Counted from the first letter of the stretch, positions 1-9,448 are shown. The stretch: DNA of 64,000 nt from Neorhizobium populisoli (GCF_019430945.1 NZ_JAHYCB010000009.1:62001-126000), one strand, 5' to 3'. The notes: a model not told the origin generated them from the letters alone. Translations and numbers: made by a program.

Positions 1-56
1 GCAGAAGGCACTTGTAACCTGATGCGCCGAATACGGCTTTAGCGGCGGAGACCCGA

Positions 57-566
57 ATGACCGACGAGCGCCCCACAAGAAAGCTTGCAGGCGTCGTGCC
101 GTATCGTATGGCGCGCAGCAATGCGGAAATGGTCAAGCTCGTCAGCCTGCTCTGCGAGGCGAACGGTTTTACGCTCAATCTCTGGCGGGTCATGTCGGCG
201 ATCGGCAGTTTCCGTTCGATCTCGCCGATGGAGATCGGCAAGCTGACGACGATCGATAAGGCGATGATATCGCGGGCGATCCGCGACCTTGTCGATCGCG
301 GCCTGATCCTCCGCCGCGCCGATGAGCGCGATGCCCGCTGGGCGCAGATCGAACTGACGGAAGCGGGTACGGCCGTGTTCGACCGGATGGTCTCCGGCAT
401 CGACGCGCTCGAAAAACATCTCTTCGGTGAGATCGGACCGGAGAAGATGGACGCGTTCATGGACATGCTGACACTTGTGGAGCGCCGCGCCAAGGCCACG
501 CGAGAGCTGATCGAGGCAAATGGCAAGCCCGGTTTCGCCAGCATTTTCGGCAAGGATACCGAGTAA
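57..566 (+). CDS. MarR family transcriptional regulator
   Basis: A 169-residue winged-helix regulator of the MarR type. Residues about 45-110 show the DNA-binding core: a helix carrying ISPMEIGKLTTIDKAMISRA as recognition region, followed by the wing LVDRGLILRRADERDARWAQIELTEAG, which has the D-x-R-D style typical of MarR wings. The ATG has a GGAG six bases upstream. It lies 140 bp ahead of a same-strand ABC importer operon, and that gap holds an inverted repeat that could be its operator. MarR proteins usually repress neighbouring genes and are released by small aromatic ligands; the ligand here cannot be read from sequence. Confidence 0.9.
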   Translation: MTDERPTRKLAGVVPYRMARSNAEMVKLVSLLCEANGFTLNLWRVMSAIGSFRSISPMEIGKLTTIDKAMISRAIRDLVDRGLILRRADERDARWAQIELTEAGTAVFDRMVSGIDALEKHLFGEIGPEKMDAFMDMLTLVERRAKATRELIEANGKPGFASIFGKDTE

Positions 567-626
567 GCCGACACGCTGAAAAGCATAGGCCCGACAACCG
601 GACAACCTTGCTTCACCACCACCTGG

Positions 627-659
627 ATTGTTTACAAAGAAACAATCTCCCTGTAAACA
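627..659. promoter_or_regulatory. inverted-repeat operator candidate for the MarR protein
   Basis: ATTGTTT (627-633) and AAACAAT (640-646) form a perfect 7-bp inverted repeat with a 6-bp spacer. A second, nested pair TGTTTAC (629-635) and GTAAACA (653-659) overlaps it. The site is AT-rich in a GC-rich gap between the regulator and the start of the ABC importer, where a MarR dimer site would be expected. Binding by this regulator is inferred. Confidence 0.5.
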
Positions 660-706
660 AACAGGCGGGCGGGAGGAGATCGCCCTTTTCGATCTGGGAG
701 GATCTT

Positions 707-1855
707 ATGAAGAACCGGTTTCTCGCCGGGATCGCGGTTGTTGCCGTCGTGTCCCTGCCGCTGATGGCTGCCCCTGCATTCGCCGACATCACGATCGGCG
801 TCACCGTCTCGTCTACCGGCCCGGGCGCCGCGCTTGGCATTCCCCTGAAGAATTCCGTCGAATTGTGGCCGACCGAAGTCGGCGGCGAAAAGCTCAAGGT
901 CATCGTGCTGGATGATGCCGGCGATCCGTCGACCGCCACCACCAATGCCCGCCGCTTCGTCAACGACGACAAGGTCGATGTCATCGTCGGCTCGGCTTTG
1001 ACGCCGGCCTCGATCGCCGTTGCCAATGTAGCATCCGAAAGCAGCACCCCGCATTTTAGCTGCTCGCCGGTGCCGCCGAACATTTCCAAGGGCAAATGGA
1101 CCTTCATCATGCCGCAGGATGCCGGCCTGATCGCCAAGAACCTGTTTGCCAAGATGAAGGCAGACGGCATCAAGACGGTCGGCTATATCGGCTTTTCGGA
1201 TAGCTATGGCGACCTGTGGATGGGCCAGTTCAAGGCGATTGGCGAGCAATACGGCCTGAAGGTCGTCGCTGACGAACGTTACGCCCGCCCGGACACTTCC
1301 GTTTCCGGCCAAGTGCTGAAGCTCGTTGCCTCCCGCCCGGATGCGGTCTTCGTCGGCGCCTCCGGCACCGGCGCTGCCCTGCCGCAGATTGCGCTGCGCG
1401 AACGCGGCTTCACTGGCAAGGTTTACCAGACCCACGGCGCCGTCACCTTCGACTTCCTGAAGATCGCCGGCAAGGCCGCTGATAACACGGTTTTTGCCTC
1501 CGGCCCGGCCATGGCGCCGGAAGCCTTGGCCGATACGGCCGAAACCAAGCCGGAAGGCATGGCCTATGTAACGGCCTATGAGAAGAAATACGGTCCGAAC
1601 ACCCGCACCCAGTTCGGCCCGCATATCAACGATGCCATGGCCGTGCTGAAAAAGGCGATCCCGATCGCGCTGAAGAAGGCCAAGCCCGGCACGCCGGAAT
1701 TCCGTGCCGCCCTGCGTGACGCAATCGAAACCGGCGGCCCGTTCCCGGCCAGCCAGGGCGTTTTCAACTTCAAGGCTGACGATCACCTCGGCCTCGATGA
1801 TCGCGCCGTGGTGCTGTTTACGGCCAAGGACGGCAAGTTCGAACTGATCAAGTAA
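707..1855 (+). CDS. branched-chain amino-acid-type ABC transporter substrate-binding protein
   Basis: Periplasmic solute receptor of the LivJ/LivK type, 382 residues. The chosen ATG follows GGGAGGATCTT and gives a clean signal peptide (MKNRFLAGI, a hydrophobic core, and APAFA cleavage near residue 26); longer upstream starts would bury it. The mature part begins DITIGVTVSSTGPGA, the usual opening of type I periplasmic binding folds. It is the first gene of an importer operon with two permease and two ATPase modules downstream. Such systems carry amino acids, amides or aromatic acids; the substrate is not evident. Confidence 0.9.
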   Translation: MKNRFLAGIAVVAVVSLPLMAAPAFADITIGVTVSSTGPGAALGIPLKNSVELWPTEVGGEKLKVIVLDDAGDPSTATTNARRFVNDDKVDVIVGSALTPASIAVANVASESSTPHFSCSPVPPNISKGKWTFIMPQDAGLIAKNLFAKMKADGIKTVGYIGFSDSYGDLWMGQFKAIGEQYGLKVVADERYARPDTSVSGQVLKLVASRPDAVFVGASGTGAALPQIALRERGFTGKVYQTHGAVTFDFLKIAGKAADNTVFASGPAMAPEALADTAETKPEGMAYVTAYEKKYGPNTRTQFGPHINDAMAVLKKAIPIALKKAKPGTPEFRAALRDAIETGGPFPASQGVFNFKADDHLGLDDRAVVLFTAKDGKFELIK

Positions 1856-1886
1856 GCCGGCTATGGTTAGTGTTACGCGGGTGGCT

Positions 1887-2020
1887 CCCTTCTCCAGCGA
1901 GGAGAAGGTAGCCCGAAGGGCCGGATGAGGGGGCCATGCCCTCTGCCCGAGCCAACGGACTTTATTCCGCGTAGCCCCCTCATCCGCCTACCGGCACCTT
2001 CTCCCCGCTGGGGAGAAGGG
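1887..2020. repeat. RIME1-like palindromic intergenic element
   Basis: Two hairpins face each other: CCTTCTCC/GGAGAAGG at 1888-1908 and CCTTCTCCCC/GGGGAGAAGG at 1997-2019. Between them, GATGAGGGGGC (near 1924) is matched by GCCCCCTCATC (1974-1984). The whole block can fold as one long cruciform. The layout matches the rhizobium-specific intergenic mosaic elements known from Rhizobiaceae. It sits between the binding-protein gene and the permease gene, where it may damp read-through and help explain excess of the binding protein. Confidence 0.75.
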
Positions 2021-2093
2021 AAGACATCGTTGCCGGCAGCCAGAGACAACAATTCGCACTAATCTCATATGTGAGTAACCAGGAGACCATCCT

Positions 2094-3128
2094 TTGGATG
2101 CGATGATTGCGACCTTCCTGATCCAGGACGGGGTAACGAGCGGTGCGATTTACGCGCTGCTCGGCCTTGCGCTCGTGCTGGTCTTTTCGGTCACGCGGGT
2201 GATCTTCATTCCGCAGGGTGAGTTCGTCGCCTATGGCGCGCTGACGCTGGCGCTGCTCGATAGCGCCAAAGTGCCGGCCACCATTTCCCTGCTTGTTTTC
2301 TTCGGTGCGATCGCCTTCGTACTGGACCTCTGGAGCATGCGACGTGGCACGGATGGACGCACCTTCCTGCGTAGCGTGGGGCTGAACCTCGTCTTGCCCG
2401 GCGCCATCTACGGTCTGACGACCGTGCTTGCCCCGCTCGACCTGCCATCCTTCGTCAAGGCGCTGCTGACCATCATGATCATCGCTCCGATGGGGCTTTA
2501 CATCTACCGTATTGCCTACCGCCCATTAGCGGATGCCTCGGTCCTTGTCCTGCTGATCTGCTCCGTCGGCGTGCATCTCGCCATGATGGGACTCGGCCTC
2601 GTCTTCTTCGGTGCCGAAGGCCTGCGTGCCCAGCCGCTCTCCAATGCAAATTACACAATGGGCATGCTGATGGTGCCGGCCCAGAGCCTGTGGATTTACG
2701 GCGCGACGATCGGCATCATGATCGCGCTCTACGTGTTTTTCGAACGCACCCTGCTCGGCAAGGCGCTGCGGGCAACCGCCGTCAACCGGCTTGGCGCGCG
2801 GCTCGTGGGCGTGCGCACCCAGCTGACCGGCGTCACCGCTTTCATGCTGGCAGCGACAATCGGTGCGGTGTCCGGTGTGCTGATCGGCCCGATCACCACG
2901 ATCTATTACGACACCGGCTTCCTGATCGGCCTCAAAGGTTTCGTCGCGGCAATCATCGGCGGGCTGGCGAGTTTTCCGATCACCGCGATTGCCGCCATTG
3001 CCGTCGGCCTGATCGAGGCCTTCGCCTCCTTCTTCGCCAGCTCCTACAAGGAAGTCATCGTCTTCGGCCTGATCATCCCCGTCCTCGTCTGGCTGTCCCT
3101 CAACAATGCGTTCCATGAGGAGGAGTGA
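2094..3128 (+). CDS. ABC transporter permease, LivH type
   Basis: Inner-membrane permease of the branched-chain amino acid (HAAT) family, 344 residues, with about nine hydrophobic segments. The opening DGVTSGAIYALLGLALVLVF and the late segment TGFLIGLKGFVAAIIGGLAS are family hallmarks. The start is TTG, with AGGAG eight bases upstream; the next ATG three codons later is too far from a comparable site. It is somewhat longer than typical LivH (about 300) because of an extra stretch near residues 60-130. It follows the binding protein across a palindromic repeat and precedes the fused permease-ATPase by 3 bp. Confidence 0.9.
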   Translation: MDAMIATFLIQDGVTSGAIYALLGLALVLVFSVTRVIFIPQGEFVAYGALTLALLDSAKVPATISLLVFFGAIAFVLDLWSMRRGTDGRTFLRSVGLNLVLPGAIYGLTTVLAPLDLPSFVKALLTIMIIAPMGLYIYRIAYRPLADASVLVLLICSVGVHLAMMGLGLVFFGAEGLRAQPLSNANYTMGMLMVPAQSLWIYGATIGIMIALYVFFERTLLGKALRATAVNRLGARLVGVRTQLTGVTAFMLAATIGAVSGVLIGPITTIYYDTGFLIGLKGFVAAIIGGLASFPITAIAAIAVGLIEAFASFFASSYKEVIVFGLIIPVLVWLSLNNAFHEEE

Positions 3129-3131
3129 GCG

Positions 3132-4901
3132 ATGAACATTCAGCGCCTCCTTCCTGGCCTCACGGGTATCGCCTTTCTGGTGGTCATCCCCGTGCTGCCG
3201 GTGCCGCCGTTCTGGATCACCGTCCTGAACAATATCGGCCTCGCCTCTCTGGTGACAATCGGCCTCGTTCTGCTCACCGGCGTCGGAGGGCTTACCTCGT
3301 TCGGACAGGCCGCCTTCTGCGGTTTCGGCGCCTATACGACCGCTGTGCTCGCCACCAATTACGGCATCTCGCCCTGGCTCACACTGCCGCTGTCCGTCAT
3401 TGTGGGCGGTGTCGTCGCCATGCCGCTCGGGCTGATCACCGTACGCCTTTCGGGACATTTCCTGCCGCTCGGCACGATCGCCTGGGGACTTTCGCTCTAC
3501 TACCTGTTCGGCAAGATCGACATGCTTGGCCGCTATGACGGCATCACCGGCATTCCGCCGATAGAACTTGCGGGTTACCGGTTCCTGAGCGACGGCGCGA
3601 TCTATTACCTCATCTGGTTCTTCGTCATCGCGGTGGCGATCGGCGCCCGCAACCTGCTTGATTCAAGAACTGGCCGCGGCATCCGCGCTTTGCGCGGCGG
3701 CGGCCAGGCGGCAGAAGCGTTCGGCGTCAACATCGTCCGTGCCAAGCTCATCGTCTTCGTCTTCGCGGCGGTGGTCGCCGCGCTTTCCGGCTGGCTCTAC
3801 GCCCATATGCAGCGCAACGTGAACCCGACGCCCTTCGGCCTTTCCATGGGCATCGAATACCTGCTGATGGCGGTGGTCGGCGGTTCCGGCCATGTCTGGG
3901 GCGCGATCTTCGGTTCCGGCCTCGTCATCATCCTCAAGGAACTGCTGCAACGCTTTTTGCCCAGCCTGATCGGCACAACGACGAATTTCGAAATGATCGT
4001 TTTCGGCATCCTGCTGGTCGTCATCCTGCAGCTCGCGCGCGACGGCCTCTGGCCTTTCATATTGAAAATCCTGCCGAAACGCCCTCCCAAACCGATCCCG
4101 ACCTCCAACCAGAAGCTGCCGAAGCGAACGCTCGCGCTGGCCGGTTCACCGCTGATCAAGGTGGAGAAGGCTCGCAAGGCCTTTGGCGGTCTGGTCGCCG
4201 TCAACGATGTCAGCTTCGAGGTGCCGGCCGGTCGCATCGTCGGATTGATCGGCCCGAACGGCGCCGGCAAGAGCACGACCTTCAACCTGATCACCGGCAT
4301 CGCCTCGCTGACCAGCGGCTCGGTCTTCTATCAGGGCCAAAGACTCTCCGGCGACAGCCCGCGCCATATCGCCCGACATGGTATCGCCCGAACCTTCCAG
4401 CACGCGAAAATCCTGCCAGATATGTCGGTACTGGAAAACGTCGCGCTTGGCGCACATCTTCGCGGTTCAGCCGGCGTCTTCAAGAGCTTCCTGCATGTCG
4501 AGCGCGACGAGGAGGCAACGCTGCTGGCTGAAGCTGCCCATCAGCTCGAACGCGTGGGCCTCGGTGAATACGCCAACCGCCCCGCCGGCGATCTGGCTCT
4601 CGGCCAGATCCGCATCCTTGAAATCGCCCGCGCGTTGGCAGCCGACCCAACCGTGCTGCTCCTCGACGAACCGGCCGCCGGCCTGCGCCACGGCGAGAAG
4701 CAGGAACTTGCCAACCTCTTGAAGAAACTCCGTGAGGAAGGCGTCGCGGTGCTGCTCGTCGAACACGATATGGGCTTCGTCATGGGTCTCGTCGATCATC
4801 TAGTTGTGCTCGACTTCGGCACGCTGATCGCCGAAGGCAAGCCGGCTGAGGTGCGCAAGCATCCGGCAGTTATCGCCGCCTATCTGGGAGGTGCGGCATG
4901 A
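3132..4901 (+). CDS. fused ABC permease-ATPase, LivM-LivG type
   Basis: A single 589-residue frame joins two proteins that are often separate. Residues 1 to about 330 are a LivM-type permease ([20 protein letters not shown] is the family loop), and about 345-589 are a LivG-type ATPase. The ATPase has Walker A GPNGAGKS near residue 374, Walker B VLLLDEP near 506 and the switch histidine in LVEHDMGFV. The signature is LALGQ, not LSGGQ or LSYGQ, a mild deviation. The linker is rich in proline, lysine and threonine (about 315-345). It overlaps the LivF gene by 4 bp. Confidence 0.92.
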   Translation: MNIQRLLPGLTGIAFLVVIPVLPVPPFWITVLNNIGLASLVTIGLVLLTGVGGLTSFGQAAFCGFGAYTTAVLATNYGISPWLTLPLSVIVGGVVAMPLGLITVRLSGHFLPLGTIAWGLSLYYLFGKIDMLGRYDGITGIPPIELAGYRFLSDGAIYYLIWFFVIAVAIGARNLLDSRTGRGIRALRGGGQAAEAFGVNIVRAKLIVFVFAAVVAALSGWLYAHMQRNVNPTPFGLSMGIEYLLMAVVGGSGHVWGAIFGSGLVIILKELLQRFLPSLIGTTTNFEMIVFGILLVVILQLARDGLWPFILKILPKRPPKPIPTSNQKLPKRTLALAGSPLIKVEKARKAFGGLVAVNDVSFEVPAGRIVGLIGPNGAGKSTTFNLITGIASLTSGSVFYQGQRLSGDSPRHIARHGIARTFQHAKILPDMSVLENVALGAHLRGSAGVFKSFLHVERDEEATLLAEAAHQLERVGLGEYANRPAGDLALGQIRILEIARALAADPTVLLLDEPAAGLRHGEKQELANLLKKLREEGVAVLLVEHDMGFVMGLVDHLVVLDFGTLIAEGKPAEVRKHPAVIAAYLGGAA

Positions 4902-5611
4902 CCGGCAACCTGCTCGAACTTTCGGATCTCCACGTCTCCTACGGCCGCGCCGAAGTGCTGCACGGCATTTCGCTGTCCATGAAACCCGGCAGCATCGTCA
5001 CGGTGATCGGGGCCAACGGCGCCGGCAAGTCGACGCTCCTGAACTCCATCATGGGCATCGTGCCCTCCAAAGGTACGATTCTTTACAATGGGGCATCCGT
5101 GCCTCGCTCGGTCGAGGAACGTGTCGCGTCCGGCCTCTGCCTCGTGCCGGAGAAACGCGAGCTGTTCGCCACCATGTCGGTGGAGGACAATATCGAACTC
5201 GGCGGCTTCCTGCGCAGCACCTCGGAACGGGCGGAGACCCGGGAGGACGTCTACACCCGCTTTCCGCGCCTCGCCGAACGGCGCAAGCAGCTCGCCGGTA
5301 CGCTCTCCGGCGGCGAACGGCAGATGCTCGCGCTAGCCCGCGCGCTGATGAGCCGACCGCGACTGCTGCTGCTCGACGAACCAAGCCTCGGCCTCGCACC
5401 AAAGATCGTCATCGATATCCTCAATATCGTTTCGGAATTGCGGAAAACCGGCGTGTCGATCCTGCTGGTCGAGCAGAATGCCCGCGCCGCATTGGAGATT
5501 GCCGACGAGGGTTATCTGGTCGAACTCGGTGAGGTGAAACTCTCCGGCCCGGCCTCGGAGCTCGCGACCAATCCGGCGCTGATGGAGAGTTATCTCGGAA
5601 CACATGCCTGA
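4898..5611 (+). CDS. ABC transporter ATP-binding protein, LivF type
   Basis: Second ATPase of the importer, 237 residues, the normal LivF size. Walker A GANGAGKS is near residue 37, the signature LSGGERQ near 136, Walker [12 protein letters not shown] near 154, and the H-loop position reads LLVEQNA, as in LivF proteins (Gln instead of His). The ATG lies inside an ATGA overlap with the fused LivM-LivG gene, so the two are translationally coupled. It is the last gene of the operon; the convergent arsC-like gene begins 6 bp after its stop. Confidence 0.92.
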   Translation: MTGNLLELSDLHVSYGRAEVLHGISLSMKPGSIVTVIGANGAGKSTLLNSIMGIVPSKGTILYNGASVPRSVEERVASGLCLVPEKRELFATMSVEDNIELGGFLRSTSERAETREDVYTRFPRLAERRKQLAGTLSGGERQMLALARALMSRPRLLLLDEPSLGLAPKIVIDILNIVSELRKTGVSILLVEQNARAALEIADEGYLVELGEVKLSGPASELATNPALMESYLGTHA

Positions 5612-5617
5612 GCGCCG

Positions 5618-6040
5618 TCAGGCAATCCGCCTGCCGTTCTCATCCAGAACCTGCTCGCCATCTTCCTTGAAGAATGGTCCTTTATGCGTATCCGGCAGAA
5701 TATCGAGCACCAGTTCCGAAGGCCGGACAAGACGTGTACCGAGAGACGTGACGACGAACGGCCGGTTGATCAGGATCGGGGTTGCCAGCATCGCATCGAG
5801 CAACTGATCGTCGGACAGCGACGCATCGTCGAGGCCAAGCTCCGCATAGGGCGTGCCCTTCTCGCGGATCGCTTCCCGTACTGTCAGGCCGGCATCGGCG
5901 ATCATCTTCGCCAGTTCCTCATGGCCCGGTGGCGTTTTCAGGTATTCGATGACAGTGGGCTCGATCCCCGCATTGCGGATCAGCGCCAGCGTGTTTCGAG
6001 ACGTGCCGCATTGCGGATTGTGGTATATCTTGGCGTCCAT
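5618..6040 (-). CDS. arsC: ArsC-family arsenate reductase (glutaredoxin type)
   Basis: Thioredoxin-fold protein of 140 residues in the ArsC/YfgD group. It opens with IYHNPQCGTSRNTLALIR; Cys11 would be the arsenate-attacking cysteine, and a glutathione/glutaredoxin cycle is usual for this class. The ATG at 6040 has AGGGG just upstream; a TTG five codons earlier overlaps the previous stop but has no better ribosome site. No other ars genes are nearby, so a YfgD-like housekeeping role is as likely as arsenic resistance. It is probably co-transcribed with the sulfatase-fold gene 11 bp upstream. Confidence 0.88.
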   Translation of the reverse strand: MDAKIYHNPQCGTSRNTLALIRNAGIEPTVIEYLKTPPGHEELAKMIADAGLTVREAIREKGTPYAELGLDDASLSDDQLLDAMLATPILINRPFVVTSLGTRLVRPSELVLDILPDTHKGPFFKEDGEQVLDENGRRIA

Positions 6041-6051
6041 GTCCCCTGCCC

Positions 6052-7701
6052 TCAATCGAAGCTGTCGACGAACTTTTTGCGGAATTCGTCCATGCGATAG
6101 GCAGGCGTATCCTTAAGTGGTGTCATGCCCGCTTGCCAGTGCCAGCTATCGAGCCGTTTCAGAAGCTCCGGATTGCCGCTGACGATATGCATCGGCACAT
6201 CGCGCGAAGCGCCTTCGCCGGTTACGATCGAAGCCGGCTGGTGGTCGCCCACAAGAATGAACAGCGTGTTTTTGCCGTAGCGCGCCATATAGGAACCAAG
6301 CGTCTCCAGCGTATAGTCGATCGACTTGATATACTGGCTCCGCACCCGGTTTGGATCCGCCCAGACGACAGAGGGCGTATCGCCGCTTTCCGCCTGTGCG
6401 GTAAATACCGATCCGTCGCCAACCTTGTCCCAATCGATCAGTGTTGGAAGTGGCGTCCACGGCGCATGGCTGGAAATCAGCGCCATCTCGGTCATCAGGG
6501 GCTTGTGGCCGGCCGCCCGTTCAAGCCTCTCGAACGCGGAAAGCGTGTATTGGTCGGGCATGGTGATCCAGTTGAACGGTTTGCCCCTGTAACCAAGTCC
6601 AGTCGCGGCGCGGATGCTGTCATAACCAAAGTAGCCGGCTTCCGGCCAGTCGAGCGTGATCGCCGGCATGACGGCTGCCGTCTGCCAGCCAGCGGTGCGG
6701 AACAGATTGTTGAGGCTCGTCCGGTCACTGGTGATCATTCGGTCATAGCGGCCCTGATTGTTGACCCAGAGGCCAGAAAGCAGCGTACCGTGTGCCAGCC
6801 AGCTGATCCCGCCGACCGTCGGCGAGGTCAACCAGCCACTACGTGCCTCAAGGCCCGCCGCCTGGATTTCCTTCTCCATCGATTGCAAGCGGCTTGTCGT
6901 AATGCCGGCATATCGTGGGTCTTCGATGGCGCTACGGCCATAGGATTCGACGAAGATCAGCACGACATCCGTGCCGGCGAGCGCCGAGAAATGTGCGCTG
7001 GGCGCGACCGGATCCTGCTTTAGTTCGTCCTCGAAGCGGGCGAGATCGGCGATCGAATTCTTCACCAATGCAATACGATGAACGAAATAGGGACCGGCTG
7101 CGGCATCGACACCGAGATTGCGGCTCTCATGGTCTTCGATGATGAAGGCTGCCAGCCCGAGAAGCAGCAGAATGCCGCTTGCGAGCGATATCCTCTGCCG
7201 CGATTCCGGTCGCAGATACCGGAACCCGCCGAGCGACCAGTAAAGCACGCCGGCCACCAGTAACCAGCCCAAAAGCCCGACGCAAATGATGCCGACCGCT
7301 TCGGTCACTCCGACCGTTCCACTCATCAGATTCCAGCCGTCGGAGAGGATTTTCAGATCGAGATAGGGATTAAACGGCCGTTGAAAGGCGCTGGCAGTGC
7401 CAATATCGGCAAGCTTGAGGAAAAGCATCACTGCGAGAGACAGCGTCACGCCCCAGCGCAAAAGGGCAAACCAGCCGCCGGCCAGGATGGCAGCGACCAA
7501 GGCAAACCCGACCACTTCGAGCGGAAAGCGAAGATTATAAAGTTCGGAAAACGCCTCCGGACTGGAAGGCAAGACGAGAATCGCGGCTACCACGAACAGC
7601 GAAATCGTGATCCGCAAAACCGGCCATCGATTTGCCTTCGGCCGGTCGATATGTCCTATGGTGATTGCGTCTTCTTCGCGAAAAGGCCGATATTCGTTCA
7701 T
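6052..7701 (-). CDS. membrane-anchored sulfatase-fold protein (LtaS/phosphoethanolamine transferase-like)
   Basis: A 549-residue protein with about five N-terminal membrane segments (residues 28-190) and a periplasmic alkaline-phosphatase-superfamily domain. Visible catalytic elements are IFVESYGRS with a metal-binding Glu near 250, SWLAHGTLLSG with a candidate Ser/Thr nucleophile, and VGDHQP near 485 supplying Asp-His metal ligands. LtaS-like enzymes transfer phospho-alcohol groups from lipids to envelope glycans. It sits back to back (45 bp) with a YbhN-type gene that itself converges on a CDP-alcohol phosphotransferase. This suggests an envelope lipid or glycan task, but substrate and product are unknown. 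Confidence 0.82.
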   Translation of the reverse strand: MNEYRPFREEDAITIGHIDRPKANRWPVLRITISLFVVAAILVLPSSPEAFSELYNLRFPLEVVGFALVAAILAGGWFALLRWGVTLSLAVMLFLKLADIGTASAFQRPFNPYLDLKILSDGWNLMSGTVGVTEAVGIICVGLLGWLLVAGVLYWSLGGFRYLRPESRQRISLASGILLLLGLAAFIIEDHESRNLGVDAAAGPYFVHRIALVKNSIADLARFEDELKQDPVAPSAHFSALAGTDVVLIFVESYGRSAIEDPRYAGITTSRLQSMEKEIQAAGLEARSGWLTSPTVGGISWLAHGTLLSGLWVNNQGRYDRMITSDRTSLNNLFRTAGWQTAAVMPAITLDWPEAGYFGYDSIRAATGLGYRGKPFNWITMPDQYTLSAFERLERAAGHKPLMTEMALISSHAPWTPLPTLIDWDKVGDGSVFTAQAESGDTPSVVWADPNRVRSQYIKSIDYTLETLGSYMARYGKNTLFILVGDHQPASIVTGEGASRDVPMHIVSGNPELLKRLDSWHWQAGMTPLKDTPAYRMDEFRKKFVDSFD

Positions 7702-7746
7702 GCGTAGTCTGTCCTATCGAAATCCCGGCCCACACGCTTATTCAAC

Positions 7747-8691
7747 ATGCGCTTTTCCAACCTTCGTCTTCTGAAACTTATCGGCTTTATTGCGGCTCTG
7801 GCACTTCTCATTGCCGTGATCTGGCGTTTCGACCCTGCGCGGATTGCCGCAAGCCTTGCCGCCGCAAATCCCCTTCTTGTGCTGGCCGGACTTTTGCTGG
7901 TGCAGATGCAGATCATCTTTTCGGCGTTGCGCTGGCGGTTCACCGCCGCACGGCTCGGCCAGAAACTCGGCATCGGCCAGGCAATTGCGAATTATTATCT
8001 CGGCACGCTGCTAAACCAGCTTCTACCGGGCGGCGTGGCAGGTGATGCGGTTCGCGCCATCCGCAATCGGACCGAAGGCGCCGGCGGCTGGAAAACGCCC
8101 GCTCAGGCCGTGCTGTTCGAACGTCTGGCCGGACAGTGCGTATTCTTCGCCATCGCCGCGGTCGGCCTTATGCTCTGGCCCCTCTTGGGTGGACAGGCAA
8201 TCCCCGAAGAGCTTCGCCGCGTCCTGTCAGGATTTTCCATTGCCGTAGCTGCAATTGTAATCTTGGTCGTTCTTGTCTTTCGCTTTCCGCCCGAATTTCT
8301 GCGTTCCCGAGTTGAGCCATTGAAAGGCGGAATGATCCGCGCTTTCGTGTCAGACGGCGCCTGGGCAGTTCAGGCGGGTTACAGCGGCGCTATCGTCGGA
8401 AGCTACATCGTCATGTTCCTGATGGCCTCCGCGGCAATAGGCGCGCCATTGCCGTTGCTTGCGGCCATCACCGCAATTCCGCTCTGCCTGATGATGATGC
8501 TGATCCCGGCCACCTTTTCCGGTTGGGGCGCTCGCGAGGCCGCTGCGGCAGCCCTGTGGCCGTTGTTCGGTTACGGATCCGGGCAAGGCGTTGCCGCGAG
8601 CATTCTCTACGGCATCCTCGCCCTGGTCGGCGCGATGCCGGGTTTCATCTTCCTTGTAAAGGCGCTGCTTGGTCGCCATGAGCGACCTTGA
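7747..8691 (+). CDS. YbhN/AglD-type multi-spanning membrane protein (lysylphosphatidylglycerol synthase TM region)
   Basis: A 314-residue integral membrane protein with eight or so hydrophobic helices and the family hallmarks NYYLGTLLNQLLPGGVAGDA and RLAGQCVFF. Proteins of this family (UPF0104, the membrane half of MprF/LPG synthases) are proposed flippases or lipid-handling partners. It diverges from the sulfatase-fold gene and overlaps the convergent CDP-alcohol phosphotransferase gene by 47 bp at the 3' ends. A role in moving a lipid-linked product made by the neighbouring cluster is inference only. Confidence 0.82.
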   Translation: MRFSNLRLLKLIGFIAALALLIAVIWRFDPARIAASLAAANPLLVLAGLLLVQMQIIFSALRWRFTAARLGQKLGIGQAIANYYLGTLLNQLLPGGVAGDAVRAIRNRTEGAGGWKTPAQAVLFERLAGQCVFFAIAAVGLMLWPLLGGQAIPEELRRVLSGFSIAVAAIVILVVLVFRFPPEFLRSRVEPLKGGMIRAFVSDGAWAVQAGYSGAIVGSYIVMFLMASAAIGAPLPLLAAITAIPLCLMMMLIPATFSGWGAREAAAAALWPLFGYGSGQGVAASILYGILALVGAMPGFIFLVKALLGRHERP

Positions 8692-9448
8692 GGAGATGAA
8701 TGATGTCCACCGCAAAGGAATAGGTGAGCGATAGAAACGCGCCGACGGCAATCCATGTCGAAACGGGCGGTGCCACGATCGGCGCCAGCAGAAGACAGAG
8801 CGCGACACCCTGGACCACACAAATGGCCTTTCGCCGGAAAGATGGCGGCAACTCCCCCTGCAGGGCGGGAAACGCCGTCTGTGCAACGACATAGGCGTAA
8901 CGCATCAATCCAATCGACAGAACCCAGACGCCGGCTTTCCCAAGCTCGAATGCGGCAAGCGACAGGAAGAAGATCAGCAGCGCATCGACTTCCATATCGA
9001 AACGCGCGCCGAAACGCGATGCCGTATGGGTCTTGCGCGCAAGATAGCCATCGACGCCATCCAACATCAGCGCGATGGCAACGACCAGAACCAAAACCCA
9101 CAGCGCATCACCGTGCAATCCGACATCCAGATCGCCGGAGGCGAGCACCAGACCACCCATCAGTGCCGTGATCGCCGCACGCACGGTCGTCACCACATTC
9201 GCCAGTCCGAACCGCCCGAAACCATGCGTGTGCAGGTTGCCGAGCGCGATTGCAGAGATGATGGCATAGATGACGAACGCCACACTTGCAGCAGCCGTAT
9301 CCATGCCAAACCGGTCGCCGAAGAAATGCATGGAAGCAACCAGGAGAACGGCGACCAGCATGGTCACCGCATAGGCATCCAGCGACAACGTGCGGTTTAC
9401 CCGTCGCGCTGTCCTTTCTTCCAGATGGCCTGCATTCCAGTCAGCCAT
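8645..9448 (-). CDS. CDP-alcohol phosphatidyltransferase family protein
   Basis: A 267-residue membrane enzyme carrying the complete CDP-alcohol phosphotransferase signature DG-x2-AR-x8-G-x3-D-x3-D, seen as DGYLAR, then G, then ARFDMEVD at about residues 130-152. The family swaps CMP from a CDP-activated diacylglycerol or polyol for an alcohol. Its ATG overlaps the stop of the RibA-like gene by 8 bp, so the two are one leftward transcript. That coupling to a pyrimidine/pterin-type enzyme is unusual and suggests the acceptor or donor may not be a standard phospholipid head group. Confidence 0.85.
   Translation of the reverse strand: MADWNAGHLEERTARRVNRTLSLDAYAVTMLVAVLLVASMHFFGDRFGMDTAAASVAFVIYAIISAIALGNLHTHGFGRFGLANVVTTVRAAITALMGGLVLASGDLDVGLHGDALWVLVLVVAIALMLDGVDGYLARKTHTASRFGARFDMEVDALLIFFLSLAAFELGKAGVWVLSIGLMRYAYVVAQTAFPALQGELPPSFRRKAICVVQGVALCLLLAPIVAPPVSTWIAVGAFLSLTYSFAVDIIHLLKVAHGDQAAPLQGR

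Noticed and set aside
5618-6040. Arsenic resistance operon
   Set aside because: No arsR, arsB/acr3 or arsH nearby; the gene may be a YfgD-like relative.
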